Of a stretch of 63,498 bases of DNA, positions 9,119 through 17,893 are shown one piece after another; position 1 is the first letter of the stretch; the number at the start of each line of letters is the position of its first letter. The stretch covers positions 1 to 63,498 of the forward strand of contig CAYREV010000015.1 in the NCBI GenBank assembly GCA_964423345.1. Reading direction: 5' to 3'. The position numbers and the translations under genes are program-made. Origin of the DNA: CAYREV01 sp964423345 (lineage in GTDB: Bacteria; Bacteroidota; Rhodothermia; Balneolales; Balneolaceae). The notes under the pieces are model-generated. The model had not been told where the DNA came from. It did not search any database and worked only from the letters and a program-made list of their open reading frames with translations.

Positions 9119-9126
9119 TATCTTTG
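9119..9126 (+). promoter_or_regulatory. TAnnTTTG -7 box of gatB
   Basis: TATCTTTG matches the Bacteroidota -7 consensus. A TTTG at 9090-9093 could be the -33 element, although the 25-bp spacer is slightly long. The box lies 36 bp before the chosen gatB start at 9162 and argues against the ORF start at 9102, which would precede it. Confidence 0.5.
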
Positions 9127-9161
9127 CTCCTCGTAAATTGAATTGCATGAAACAGGAGTTT

Positions 9162-10610
9162 ATGAGCACCCAGGTTAAGACATCCTACGAAGCGGTTATA
9201 GGGCTGGAAGTTCATGCCCAGCTGCTTACCGACAGCAAGGCTTTTGCCCCCATCTCTACGGAGTTCGGAGGCAAACCCAACACCCAGGTTTCTCCCCTGT
9301 GCCTGGGGCATCCCGGAACGCTGCCCGTTCTGAATGAGAACCTGGTTCGCTATATCATCAAGATGGGCCTGGCGACCAACTGTAAGATTGCCCGAAAATC
9401 CATATTTGCCCGCAAGAATTATTTTTACCCGGACCTGCCGAAGGGATACCAGATCTCGCAGTATGAGACGCCTATTTGCCACGACGGGCACATCCTGATA
9501 AAGATCGACGGCGAGGAAAAAAACATAGGCATCACCCGCATACATATGGAGGAGGATGCGGGCAAATCCATTCATGACCAGGATCCCTATAATACACTGG
9601 TTGACCTGAACCGGGCGGGCGTACCCCTGATCGAAATCGTATCGGAACCCGATATCCGGAGTCCCCGGGAAGCCTACAACTACCTGGTCCGCATAAAACA
9701 GATCGTGCAATACCTGGAGATATGCGACGGCAACATGGAGGAGGGCAGCCTGCGTTGCGACGCCAATGTTTCGGTCCGCCCCAAAGGGCAGAAAGAATTC
9801 GGTACGCGCACCGAGCTAAAAAACATGAACTCCTTCCGCAATGTTGAACGGGCGATACAATATGAGATAGACCGGCAGATCGATCTGATTGAGTCGGGCG
9901 AGCAGGTGGTGCAGCAGACGCTGCTTTGGGATGCCGACAAGCTGGAAACACGGCAGATGCGCAGCAAGGAGGAAGCCCATGATTACCGTTATTTCCCCGA
10001 GCCCGATATCCCGCCGGTGATGGTAACAGACGAGATGCTTGAGGAGATCAGGGAAGAGCTTCCCGAGCTGCCCGACGTGCGTCTGAAGCGCTTTATAGAA
10101 GATTTTGATATGAGCGAGGACGATGCATACAACCTCACGGAAAACCGGTACCTGGCCGACTACTATGAAGAAGTGTTGAATTATGCCGACCATCCCAAGG
10201 CGGTATCCAACGTGGTGTTAACAGAAGTGTTAAGGGTTTTGAATGAAAAGAGCATCGGGATCCGCGACTTTACCATATCAGCCGAACGTCTTGCGGGACT
10301 GGTGAAACTCAGGGAGGAAGACAAAATCAATTCGTCGGCCATGACAAATATTTTCGATGCCATGGTCGATTCCGATAAATCTGCCGAAGAGCTGGCCAAA
10401 GAGATGAACCTTATTCAGGTATCCGATACAGGCTTCATCGAACCGATCGTTGAAGAGGTGATCGATGAGCACCCGGACGAGGCTCAACGGTACCGGGAGG
10501 GGAAAAAGGGCCTGATCGGATTTTTTATCGGCCAGGTGATGCAGCGGTCCAAGGGAAAAGCCAACCCGAACCTGGTCCGCGAAATGGTTGCCGAGAAACT
10601 GGATAATTAG
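9162..10610 (+). CDS. gatB: Asp-tRNA(Asn)/Glu-tRNA(Gln) amidotransferase subunit B
   Basis: With GatA and GatC it converts mischarged Glu-tRNA(Gln), and often Asp-tRNA(Asn), to the amidated form. GatB binds the tRNA and holds the kinase site. The cradle domain begins YEAVIGLEVHAQL and contains YFYPDLPKGYQISQYE, EEGSLRCDANVS and HDYRYFPEPD. The helical domain and C-terminal YqeY-like domain end GLIGFFIGQVM. The ATG at 9162 is preceded by CAGGAG at SD spacing and gives 482 residues. The ATG at 9147 is the alternative. gatA and gatC are not in this window. Confidence 0.96.
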   Translation: MSTQVKTSYEAVIGLEVHAQLLTDSKAFAPISTEFGGKPNTQVSPLCLGHPGTLPVLNENLVRYIIKMGLATNCKIARKSIFARKNYFYPDLPKGYQISQYETPICHDGHILIKIDGEEKNIGITRIHMEEDAGKSIHDQDPYNTLVDLNRAGVPLIEIVSEPDIRSPREAYNYLVRIKQIVQYLEICDGNMEEGSLRCDANVSVRPKGQKEFGTRTELKNMNSFRNVERAIQYEIDRQIDLIESGEQVVQQTLLWDADKLETRQMRSKEEAHDYRYFPEPDIPPVMVTDEMLEEIREELPELPDVRLKRFIEDFDMSEDDAYNLTENRYLADYYEEVLNYADHPKAVSNVVLTEVLRVLNEKSIGIRDFTISAERLAGLVKLREEDKINSSAMTNIFDAMVDSDKSAEELAKEMNLIQVSDTGFIEPIVEEVIDEHPDEAQRYREGKKGLIGFFIGQVMQRSKGKANPNLVREMVAEKLDN

Positions 10611-10635
10611 GGGTGTAAGACTAACAACATATACA

Positions 10636-12006
10636 ATGAATAAAATGAGGGGTTTTTATACAGCCGCTTTACTTTTGCTTGGGACCTTCCTGTTAAGCTG
10701 TTCAGGACCGGAGCAGCAACAGACTGCCATTATTAAAGGGCAGTTTTCTGTTTCGGATTCGGTGGACAATAGCGGGGACTATTCGCAGATCGGGCTTACG
10801 ATCATTCAAAAGGATTCGGCCAACGCCGATGCCGATACGCTGTTTCACCAGCTCAGCGATTCGACAGGACGCCTGCAGGGTACCGCCCGCATTACAGGCA
10901 GAAACCGGTATCCCGCCTTTATCAGCCGCAACGGTCAGAATATCGGCCGTTTTGGAGTGATACTTGCGGATGAAGACACTGTTGAAATCACCGGCGAGCT
11001 TCCGAAGCTGCAGGAGACGCTTGAAATATCCTCCCGCGAACACGATGCCCTTGAGGTTTTTCAACGGGTAAGGAGTGGATACCGGAGGGTGGCACAGTAT
11101 GCACGTATGGGGCGGATAAAGGGAGATTCGCTGGGACAGGAGCTTAACAAGTGGAGTGACCTTTACTGGGAGGTCTATGAAAAAAGAAAAGGTACTCTGG
11201 CGGCCGAGATGGCCGTTTCGGAATCCCTGCGCCTGCTTCAGGGGTGGAATAACCCGGCGATGATGGAAAAGGTCCGGAAGATCCAGGATGAGGACAAGCT
11301 CATCGGAACGGCTGCCGGTTATGCCAAGCGGTACCTGGCCGACCGGGAGGGGCTAGAGTATACACTGCGGTACCTGGATACGCTTCGTTCCAATGCCGGC
11401 AGTGAAGAAGTGAAGATGAGGGTTCAGATGGAGCGAATAAAATTGCTGTATGACAGTGCGAGAGTAGAACAGGCCAAGCAGCAGCTGGAGGCTTTCAAAG
11501 AGGAATTCGACAAGGAGAAGAGGCCGCAGGAGTGGGTGGATAATATTACCTACGATCTGAATTACCTGTCACCGGGGGATACCATTCCTACCTTCAGCTT
11601 TACACTGAACAGCCAGGTGATTAGCAGGGATTCATTGATAGGAACCCCTTACATCCTGGAGATATCCACGCTGGCGAACTCGCTGTACCAGGAACAGTAT
11701 GAACGTACCGTCGTTATTCACAGCCTCTACAAGAATTACGGCCTGCAGGTAGTTACCATACCCCTGGACAACAGCGGGGCAACAGTTGACGGCTTTTTCG
11801 AGGAGCGTGTTCGTCCCTGGCCCGTGGCCTCTGCCAATGCTTTTGACCGGCAGGAGCTGTTGGAAAAATTCAATATACGCCTGATCCCGACACGTTTTTT
11901 AATCAACAGGAAGGGAGAGATTGTCAGAAAATATGTAGGACGAGAGTACACCGACGTTATACAGGATATTCAATCTTTAATTAACGAGAAGGAACCAGCA
12001 TCATGA
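10636..12006 (+). CDS. TlpA-like lipoprotein lacking the CxxC motif
   Basis: 456-residue predicted lipoprotein with a lipobox FLLSC and the lipidated Cys at residue 22. The N-terminal part (about 30-120) is a DUF4369-like beta domain, followed by a helical middle region. The C-terminal about 130 residues have a thioredoxin/TlpA fold, including LIPTRFLINRKGEIV with the cis-Pro segment. Where TlpA has WxxC..C, this protein has STLANSLY, so no redox Cys pair is present. It probably binds a partner rather than catalysing disulfide exchange. Its TGA overlaps the tpiA ATG (ATGA), so the two are translationally coupled. Confidence 0.75.
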   Translation: MNKMRGFYTAALLLLGTFLLSCSGPEQQQTAIIKGQFSVSDSVDNSGDYSQIGLTIIQKDSANADADTLFHQLSDSTGRLQGTARITGRNRYPAFISRNGQNIGRFGVILADEDTVEITGELPKLQETLEISSREHDALEVFQRVRSGYRRVAQYARMGRIKGDSLGQELNKWSDLYWEVYEKRKGTLAAEMAVSESLRLLQGWNNPAMMEKVRKIQDEDKLIGTAAGYAKRYLADREGLEYTLRYLDTLRSNAGSEEVKMRVQMERIKLLYDSARVEQAKQQLEAFKEEFDKEKRPQEWVDNITYDLNYLSPGDTIPTFSFTLNSQVISRDSLIGTPYILEISTLANSLYQEQYERTVVIHSLYKNYGLQVVTIPLDNSGATVDGFFEERVRPWPVASANAFDRQELLEKFNIRLIPTRFLINRKGEIVRKYVGREYTDVIQDIQSLINEKEPAS

Positions 12007-12773
12007 GACGATTCTTAATTGCGGGGAACTGGAAGATGAACTGCGGTCCTGAAGAGGCCGAAACCCTAATTGGAAACCTGAGGAATGAGTGCCCGGCCAT
12101 ACCGGAGGCGCTGGATGTACTTGTTTGTCCACCGGAAATATCTTTAACAACAGCTGCGGCAGAACTGGAAGGGTATGCACGCGGATACCTGGGGGCACAG
12201 AATATGCACTTCGAGGATAACGGGGCCTTTACCGGTGAAGTCAGTACCTCCATGCTTACCGAGGTGGGTTGTTCTTATGTGATCGTTGGCCACTCCGAGC
12301 GGCGTCAATATTTCGGGGAGACCGATAAAACGGTAAACGCCAAAGTCCTCAAGGCCCTGTCGGACGATCTTTCCCCGGTGGTGTGCGTGGGAGAGTCGCT
12401 CGACCAGCGCAAGAAGGGAGTGCACCGGCAGATGGTCAAAAAACAGGTTCAGGCCGCGCTGAACAATGTAAATTCCGATAATACAGCTGATGTGGTTATT
12501 GCCTATGAACCGATCTGGGCTATAGGCACCGGCGAAACGGCCTCTCCCGACCAGGCCCAGGAGATGCACGAGATGATTCGGGAGATGGTGGCCGAACTCT
12601 ACGATCCGGATACGGCCCAAAAGGTACGTATGCTGTACGGGGGGAGCATGAAACCGCATAATGCCGAGGAGCTGTTGAGCCAGCCCGATGTGGACGGGGG
12701 TCTGATTGGCGGAGCCTCACTCAAGGCCGACAGTTTTGCGGCTATCATCGAAATTGCGGACAATCTATCGTAA
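12003..12773 (+). CDS. tpiA: triosephosphate isomerase
   Basis: Interconverts dihydroxyacetone phosphate and glyceraldehyde 3-phosphate in glycolysis and gluconeogenesis. The TIM barrel of 256 residues has Lys11 in GNWKMN, the electrophilic His in GHSERR, the catalytic Glu in AYEPIWAIGTG and the phosphate loop GGSMKPHN. The ATG overlaps the stop of the preceding lipoprotein by four bases, an unusual partner for tpiA. purD follows 44 bp later. Confidence 0.97.
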   Translation: MRRFLIAGNWKMNCGPEEAETLIGNLRNECPAIPEALDVLVCPPEISLTTAAAELEGYARGYLGAQNMHFEDNGAFTGEVSTSMLTEVGCSYVIVGHSERRQYFGETDKTVNAKVLKALSDDLSPVVCVGESLDQRKKGVHRQMVKKQVQAALNNVNSDNTADVVIAYEPIWAIGTGETASPDQAQEMHEMIREMVAELYDPDTAQKVRMLYGGSMKPHNAEELLSQPDVDGGLIGGASLKADSFAAIIEIADNLS

Positions 12774-12817
12774 TACTGAGATAGGAATCATTTGCACATT
12801 AACCCAGAAGGATTGCC

Positions 12818-14098
12818 ATGAATGTCTTACTTATAGGAAGCGGCGGACGCGAACATGCACTGGCATGGAGCCTACATAATTCTCCCAAACTGGACCGACT
12901 TTTTATAGCGCCGGGAAACCCGGGAACGGCCGAAGTCGGTACCAACGTTGATCTTTCCGAAACCGATTTTGAGGGTATTCTGGAATTTATAGAGAAGCAG
13001 GATATAGACCTTACCGTAGTGGGTCCGGAGAAACCGCTGGTTGAGGGTATCGCCGATTACCTGGAAGAACGGGGACACAAGGTGTTCGGCCCCTCAAGGC
13101 AGGCTGCGCAACTGGAGGGGAGCAAGAAGTTTGCCAAGGAGTTTATGAAAAAGAACAGCATCCCCACGGCCGACTACCAGACATTTACCAGGGATGAGTA
13201 CGACCGGGCATATCAGTACATCAGGGAGCGGGACGAATATCCCGTTGTTCTCAAGGCCGACGGACTGGCGGGCGGCAAGGGGGTCTTTATTTGTGAAACC
13301 CAGGAGGCGGTCGAAAAGAGGCTGCATCAGCTGGAAGAGGATTCAAAACTCAGCGATGCGGCCGAAGTCCTTGTAGTTGAAGAGTTTATGCAGGGAGAAG
13401 AGGCTTCGGTATTTGTGATATCCGACGGCAAGACGGCTAAAGTGATTCATAATGCGCAGGATCACAAGCGTATCGGAGAAGGGGATACCGGCTTGAATAC
13501 GGGGGGTATGGGGGCCTACTGCCCGGCACCGGTAGTTAGCCGCGACACCATGATGCGTGTTGAAAAAGAGATTATTCTACCTACCATCTCAGCCATGCTG
13601 CTGGATGAAATGCCCTACAAGGGAATTCTTTATTGCGGACTGATGATCACCGAGGAGGGGCCGAAAGTGGTGGAATACAACTGCCGTTTCGGTGATCCGG
13701 AATGCCAGGCTATCGTTCCTTCCGTCGAGTCGGACTTGCTTGAGCTTATGGAAGCTGCGGCTGCCGGGGAACTGGAAGAGAAGGAGATCACTCTTGACGA
13801 CCGCTATCGCTGCTGCGTGGTGATGGCCTCGGAAGGATACCCCAAAGAGTATGAGACGGGCAAAGTTATTGAAGGCATTTCCGATGTTGCCGAAGAGGCC
13901 CTGGTATTCCAGGCCGGCACCCGTAGAGATGACGGCACCCTGCTTACCGACGGCGGCCGTGTTCTCAGTGTTGTGGGTGCGGGCGATAGCCTGGAGGAAG
14001 CTATACAGAATACCTACGCCGAAGTTAAGAAAGTCTCTTTCGATAATGCCTATTACCGAAGCGATATTGGGGTGAAGGGACTGGCCCACCTGGAGTAA
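12818..14098 (+). CDS. purD: phosphoribosylamine-glycine ligase
   Basis: Second step of de novo purine synthesis: joins glycine to 5-phosphoribosylamine using ATP. The 426 residues have the GARS order: N-domain LLIGSGGREHALAW, ATP-grasp domain with VLKADGLAGGKGV and the metal-binding FGDPECQ, and a C-domain with VVMASEGYP and FDNAYYRSDIG. AGAAGGA upstream of the ATG is a clear Shine-Dalgarno site. It may share a transcript with tpiA and is convergent with menE (46 bp between stops). Confidence 0.97.
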   Translation: MNVLLIGSGGREHALAWSLHNSPKLDRLFIAPGNPGTAEVGTNVDLSETDFEGILEFIEKQDIDLTVVGPEKPLVEGIADYLEERGHKVFGPSRQAAQLEGSKKFAKEFMKKNSIPTADYQTFTRDEYDRAYQYIRERDEYPVVLKADGLAGGKGVFICETQEAVEKRLHQLEEDSKLSDAAEVLVVEEFMQGEEASVFVISDGKTAKVIHNAQDHKRIGEGDTGLNTGGMGAYCPAPVVSRDTMMRVEKEIILPTISAMLLDEMPYKGILYCGLMITEEGPKVVEYNCRFGDPECQAIVPSVESDLLELMEAAAAGELEEKEITLDDRYRCCVVMASEGYPKEYETGKVIEGISDVAEEALVFQAGTRRDDGTLLTDGGRVLSVVGAGDSLEEAIQNTYAEVKKVSFDNAYYRSDIGVKGLAHLE

Positions 14099-14144
14099 GC
14101 AGGTTGAAGGCATGGAACACAGCTGCCTCCAGCCTATTGCGCCT

Positions 14145-15629
14145 TCAATCAAAGAGCTTTAGCAATTCACCGCGCTTTATTTTTCCGGTTTCGGTACGAG
14201 GGAGGTGGGCAGCCTGCTTGATCTCCTTGGGTATCTTGTAGGAATTCAGCCGTTCTTTGAGCTGGTTGCGAATGGATTCCGTTTCGAGGACGCCGTTGGT
14301 TTTAGCTACGACGACTGCGACTACCCGTTGCCCCCATTCCTTGTCATCGATACCGAAGACGGCAGCTTCGGTAATGGGGTCAATTTTCTGCAATTCGGAC
14401 TCCACCTCGAATGGAGAGATGTTTTCTCCCCCGCTAATGATAAGGTCGGTACGCCGTGATTCGATAAAAAGGTGTCCGTTGACATTCAGGTGGCCGATGT
14501 CGCCCGTGTTGAACCATCCTTCTTTATCAAAGGCAAGACCGGCTTGGCCCAGGTAGCCATCAAAAACCTGGGGCCCTTTCAGCCAGATGATTCCCTGTTC
14601 ATTTGTTGCAACTGTTTGCCCCTCCTCGTCGCGGATTTCTATTTCATTGGGTTCAAATAAGTCGCCCACGCTTGATAGGGGGTGGTATACGCCACTGGGC
14701 TTCAGAAGGGGATTGGCTGCTATCTGGGCACAGGTTTCGGTCATGCCGTAACTGGCAACAACGGGGATTCCGCGTTGTCGCGATTCCCTCAGAAGCCCCG
14801 AATCAATGGGCCCTCCGCCCAACAATATAGCCTTGAACGTTTGGTGGGTCCGGAACGTTTTGTCGTCCAGCAGTCGCTTCAGCATGGTGGGGACCAGTGA
14901 TGCAGCCTGGAAGAGCTTATTCTCCGACAGGAAGGTGGATATCATATTAAGGTCAAAACGATTGGTGCGATAGATCGCGGTACCGTAGAGCAGGGACCGA
15001 AGGATAATGGATATGCCCCCGATATGATTGAGCGGGAGGCAAAGAAGCCAGAAATGATTGATGCGCGGCTTGAAGTTATCTGCCGAAGTTTTTGCGGCAT
15101 ACAGCATCTGCCGTCTTTTCAGGGGTACAATCTTCGGGATCCCCGTGGTGCCGGATGTAAAGAAATAACCGAAAACCTGCTCGGGATGGGTATCTGCCTC
15201 GTAGTTTTTTGCTCTTCTGCCGGGTTCCATATCTTTCTTTGTGGTACGTTCCAGCGACAGCTGCTCGAATGAAAGATGGGAGGGGGAGGAGGGGCTGAAG
15301 TTTGCCTTTTTGTGATAAAATATCAGGCCCGGATCTATGGCTTCAATCTGGCGCCGGAGGACGGCTTCCGGCGCGGAGGCGTTAAAGGTCACAAAGGGAA
15401 TGCCCAGCTGCCAGCATGCAGCAACAGAGAAAATGAGTTCATCGCAGGAGGGGGCGATAAATCCCACCGGCCTGTCAAAATCATGGTCGTTGTCGAAAAG
15501 TAGCTGAAGGAAGAAGGTTCTAAACCGGGACAGATGGGCGTAGGGGCGCAGCCCGTTTTTTGATGCCAAAAACAGGTCGTCAGCACCAGGCTGGTCAAAT
15601 AACGGTGTTTTTAGATCCGTTTCTCTCAC
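14145..15629 (-). CDS. menE: o-succinylbenzoate-CoA ligase
   Basis: Activates o-succinylbenzoate with ATP and CoA in menaquinone synthesis. It is an ANL-superfamily enzyme of 494 residues with the P-loop FTSGTTGIPKIV, the SYGMTETCAQ motif, the GWFNTGDIG hinge region and a C-terminal PRTETGKIKR containing the catalytic Lys. The start is a GTG at 15629 inside the end of menC (35-bp overlap). No in-frame ATG lies near, so the GTG and translational coupling are likely. It is the last gene of menA-menC-menE. Confidence 0.94.
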   Translation of the reverse strand: MRETDLKTPLFDQPGADDLFLASKNGLRPYAHLSRFRTFFLQLLFDNDHDFDRPVGFIAPSCDELIFSVAACWQLGIPFVTFNASAPEAVLRRQIEAIDPGLIFYHKKANFSPSSPSHLSFEQLSLERTTKKDMEPGRRAKNYEADTHPEQVFGYFFTSGTTGIPKIVPLKRRQMLYAAKTSADNFKPRINHFWLLCLPLNHIGGISIILRSLLYGTAIYRTNRFDLNMISTFLSENKLFQAASLVPTMLKRLLDDKTFRTHQTFKAILLGGGPIDSGLLRESRQRGIPVVASYGMTETCAQIAANPLLKPSGVYHPLSSVGDLFEPNEIEIRDEEGQTVATNEQGIIWLKGPQVFDGYLGQAGLAFDKEGWFNTGDIGHLNVNGHLFIESRRTDLIISGGENISPFEVESELQKIDPITEAAVFGIDDKEWGQRVVAVVVAKTNGVLETESIRNQLKERLNSYKIPKEIKQAAHLPRTETGKIKRGELLKLFD

Positions 15630-16719
15630 CGTGCCAATTGATTTGCTTTAGTTTAAACTTATCGCAATTGGAAAGATAACCCTTTTCAATTGTTTCGTAC
15701 CCGTGAAAAGTATAACGCCCATCTTTAATATAAGTTCCCTCGTCCCAAACATCTATTTTTAGAAACCGGCCGGTAGCCAGTCCGTGGGCCGTCCCGGAAC
15801 CCAGCCCCGCTGCCAAATAGGCCGTTAAATGACGCCCTATCCCACTTTCAAGGCTGCTGGTAAAGATCATCTTAATATCATGACTGTCTGCAAGGCGTTT
15901 TGTTGCAAATATTTTCGGAAGTCCCCCGAATACCATCGGCTTAATGACAAAGGCAGAAACAGAAGCGGCCGCAGCTTCCAGGTCGCTGATGGTCAGCAGG
16001 CTTTCGTCGAGCGCAAGGGGTATGTCAATCTCATCCCTCAGTTTTCTGAGGCTTTGAGGGGTTGCATCCTGCAGCGGTTCCTCACAATACTCGAATTCGA
16101 ATTCCTCCAATTTTTTGAGATTCTCTATTGCTGCAGCCGGCTCCCAGCTTTTGTTGGCATCCAGCCGCAGGGTCATTTCCGGAAACGTACTTTTTATCTC
16201 CCGGATGCCTTTAATGGCTTGTTCGATGTCGGAGGTGACTTTTATTTTTACCGTATGATAGCCCTTGGCGGCCATTGAGGTTGCCCGTTCGACCATATCT
16301 TCTGCCGGGCCGAGGGGTATGACCCCATTAACCAGCGGGGGGGTGACTTTATCCTCAAACAGGATACGGTCCGGCTGGACGCTCCTGCTGTTGCAGAGAT
16401 AATGCAGGGCCAGTGTTTCCAGTCCAAATCGCAGGGAGGGGAGGAGGTCGTTGCCGCGGCAAAAATCTTCGACTTCCCCCAGGCCCAGAGCATCCGATTC
16501 GAACAGCGTTTCAATTTCCGGGCCAAATATTTGTAGCTGTTTGACTACCGCTTCAAGACTTTCCGCCGAAAAGCCGGGGAGCGGAGACGCCTCTCCCAGG
16601 GCCAGACGGGAATCATGTTCCAGAAGCAGGAACACGCCCTCTCTTTTACTGTAGCCGGAGTTGCTTGTGTTAAATGCTGAATCAAATGGAAGTGTATAGG
16701 AAAAGGCGTTCAGTTTCAT
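15595..16719 (-). CDS. menC: o-succinylbenzoate synthase
   Basis: Dehydrates SHCHC to o-succinylbenzoate. It is an enolase-superfamily enzyme of 374 residues: an N-terminal capping domain, then a barrel with the catalytic Lys in VKIKV, metal ligands in LRLDANKSW, YCEEPL and LALDESL, and the second Lys in FVIKPM. The start ATG lies directly after the menA stop (16721), and its end overlaps menE by 35 bp. It therefore sits in a tight menA-menC-menE unit. Confidence 0.94.
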   Translation of the reverse strand: MKLNAFSYTLPFDSAFNTSNSGYSKREGVFLLLEHDSRLALGEASPLPGFSAESLEAVVKQLQIFGPEIETLFESDALGLGEVEDFCRGNDLLPSLRFGLETLALHYLCNSRSVQPDRILFEDKVTPPLVNGVIPLGPAEDMVERATSMAAKGYHTVKIKVTSDIEQAIKGIREIKSTFPEMTLRLDANKSWEPAAAIENLKKLEEFEFEYCEEPLQDATPQSLRKLRDEIDIPLALDESLLTISDLEAAAASVSAFVIKPMVFGGLPKIFATKRLADSHDIKMIFTSSLESGIGRHLTAYLAAGLGSGTAHGLATGRFLKIDVWDEGTYIKDGRYTFHGYETIEKGYLSNCDKFKLKQINWHGERNGSKNTVI

Positions 16720-16720
16720 A

Positions 16721-17608
16721 TCAAGCTGTAAGTATTCCGATGCTAAAGAGGATGCCGTAAAGTGTCATGAACTGTGCAGTCTGTTCCAGTGTCTTGTTGA
16801 GTTTGCCTTTGTCCTCTTCCGTCCACACCACTTTCAGCAGGTAGGCGGCAAAAGGTAACGATATCAGCGGAAGCAAAATCAAAGTAGAATAATTCAAGTA
16901 GATGTAAAAATATAAGGGTACCCACAGGCCCAGCAAAAGCATGCCAAGGTATTCCCATCGCAGGGCATCTTCTCCAAGCAGTACTCCCAGGGTGTTTTTC
17001 CCTGCCGGCCCGTCTTGTTCCACATCCCGCAGGTTGTTGACTACCAGAATGTTGGTGGCAAGGCTGCCAATGGCCATGGATGCCCATAGTGCTTCACGCG
17101 ACCAATACAGGGCGTTTACGTAGAACGTTCCCATGACAGCGACGACACCGAAGAATAGGAAGACAAAGAGATCGCCCAGTCCGTTGTATCCCAGGGGGAA
17201 GGGTCCCCCGGTATAGAGTACGCCACAAATAAGGGAGGCAATGCCCAGGGCCAGAATAACCCAGCCGGCATGCCAGACCAGGTAGAGTCCCAGTACAAAG
17301 GCCAGCCCCATGGTCACCCAGGTAGCCCGTTTCATTTTTCCGGGACTTATATGGCCTTTGGCCGTTGCACGTTCAAATCCGATCCGATCGTCGGTGTCGG
17401 CCCCCTTCACATAGTCGAAATAGTCATTCGCAAAATTGGTTCCGATTTGTATGAGGAAGGCGCAGGCCAGGGCAACGACACTGGGCCAGAAGCTGAACCG
17501 GTTATGGTGCAGAGCCAGCGAGGCGCCTACCAGAACGGGAACAAAAGCGGCAGCCAGGGTCTGGGGACGCGCAGCTTCCACCCAAATTTCAAATTTTAAA
17601 GTAGTCAC
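16721..17608 (-). CDS. menA: 1,4-dihydroxy-2-naphthoate polyprenyltransferase
   Basis: Attaches the isoprenoid tail to DHNA in the membrane, giving demethylmenaquinone. It is a UbiA-superfamily integral membrane protein of 295 residues with about eight or nine helices. The first Asp-rich motif is NDYFDYVKGADTDD and the second is NNLRDVEQDGPAGK. The start is a GTG at 17608; the next in-frame ATG is far inside. A TAnnTTTG box 44 bp upstream on the minus strand fits. No menG methyltransferase gene is adjacent. Confidence 0.94.
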   Translation of the reverse strand: MTTLKFEIWVEAARPQTLAAAFVPVLVGASLALHHNRFSFWPSVVALACAFLIQIGTNFANDYFDYVKGADTDDRIGFERATAKGHISPGKMKRATWVTMGLAFVLGLYLVWHAGWVILALGIASLICGVLYTGGPFPLGYNGLGDLFVFLFFGVVAVMGTFYVNALYWSREALWASMAIGSLATNILVVNNLRDVEQDGPAGKNTLGVLLGEDALRWEYLGMLLLGLWVPLYFYIYLNYSTLILLPLISLPFAAYLLKVVWTEEDKGKLNKTLEQTAQFMTLYGILFSIGILTA

Positions 17609-17651
17609 AACGGTTAATTTTAAGCGAAAAGGTTGTGGATAAAAGCGAGAA

Positions 17652-17659
17652 CAAAAATA
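17652..17659 (-). promoter_or_regulatory. TAnnTTTG -7 box of menA-menC-menE
   Basis: Read on the minus strand this is TATTTTTG, a full match to the Bacteroidota -7 element, 44 bp before the menA GTG. No -33 TTG is visible at the usual distance. It suggests that menA-C-E is transcribed separately from menF-D-H-B. Confidence 0.4.
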
Positions 17660-17721
17660 GTTAAATTTAGCGCTGCTTAAAAAAAGAAGACAATTAATTG
17701 TTTTGTCTAAAAATTATTAAG

Positions 17722-17787
17722 CAGGGTCCCTGTATTGACACTGTTTTAAATAAATATATAAGGTTTAATATAAAATTAACCTTTTTT
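17722..17787 (+). promoter_or_regulatory. glnN upstream control region: palindrome, TTGACA and hairpin
   Basis: CAGGGTCCCTG (17722-17732) is a perfect palindrome around one base. TTGACA follows at 17735-17740. At 17760-17787 AAGGTTTAAT and ATTAACCTT form an AT-rich stem followed by six T, terminator-like on the plus strand. All lie in the 285-bp menA/glnN divergent region, 107-172 bp before the glnN ATG. Together they suggest an operator and perhaps attenuation of glnN, but the region's low complexity makes chance pairing likely. Confidence 0.3.
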
Positions 17788-17893
17788 ATTTAAATGTTAA
17801 TAAATATTAAGCTAAATTATTTGTGTATAGGTATGCTACTGCATTATATTAAGCAAGGCTTAAAAATAACCTCAACCTACTTCTACTTTATCC

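Noticed and set aside
14104..14148. Inverted repeat TTGAAGGC/GCCTTCAA between purD and menE as a terminator
   Set aside because: The 8-bp arms are about 29 bases apart, overlap the menE stop and have no T run; too weak to call.
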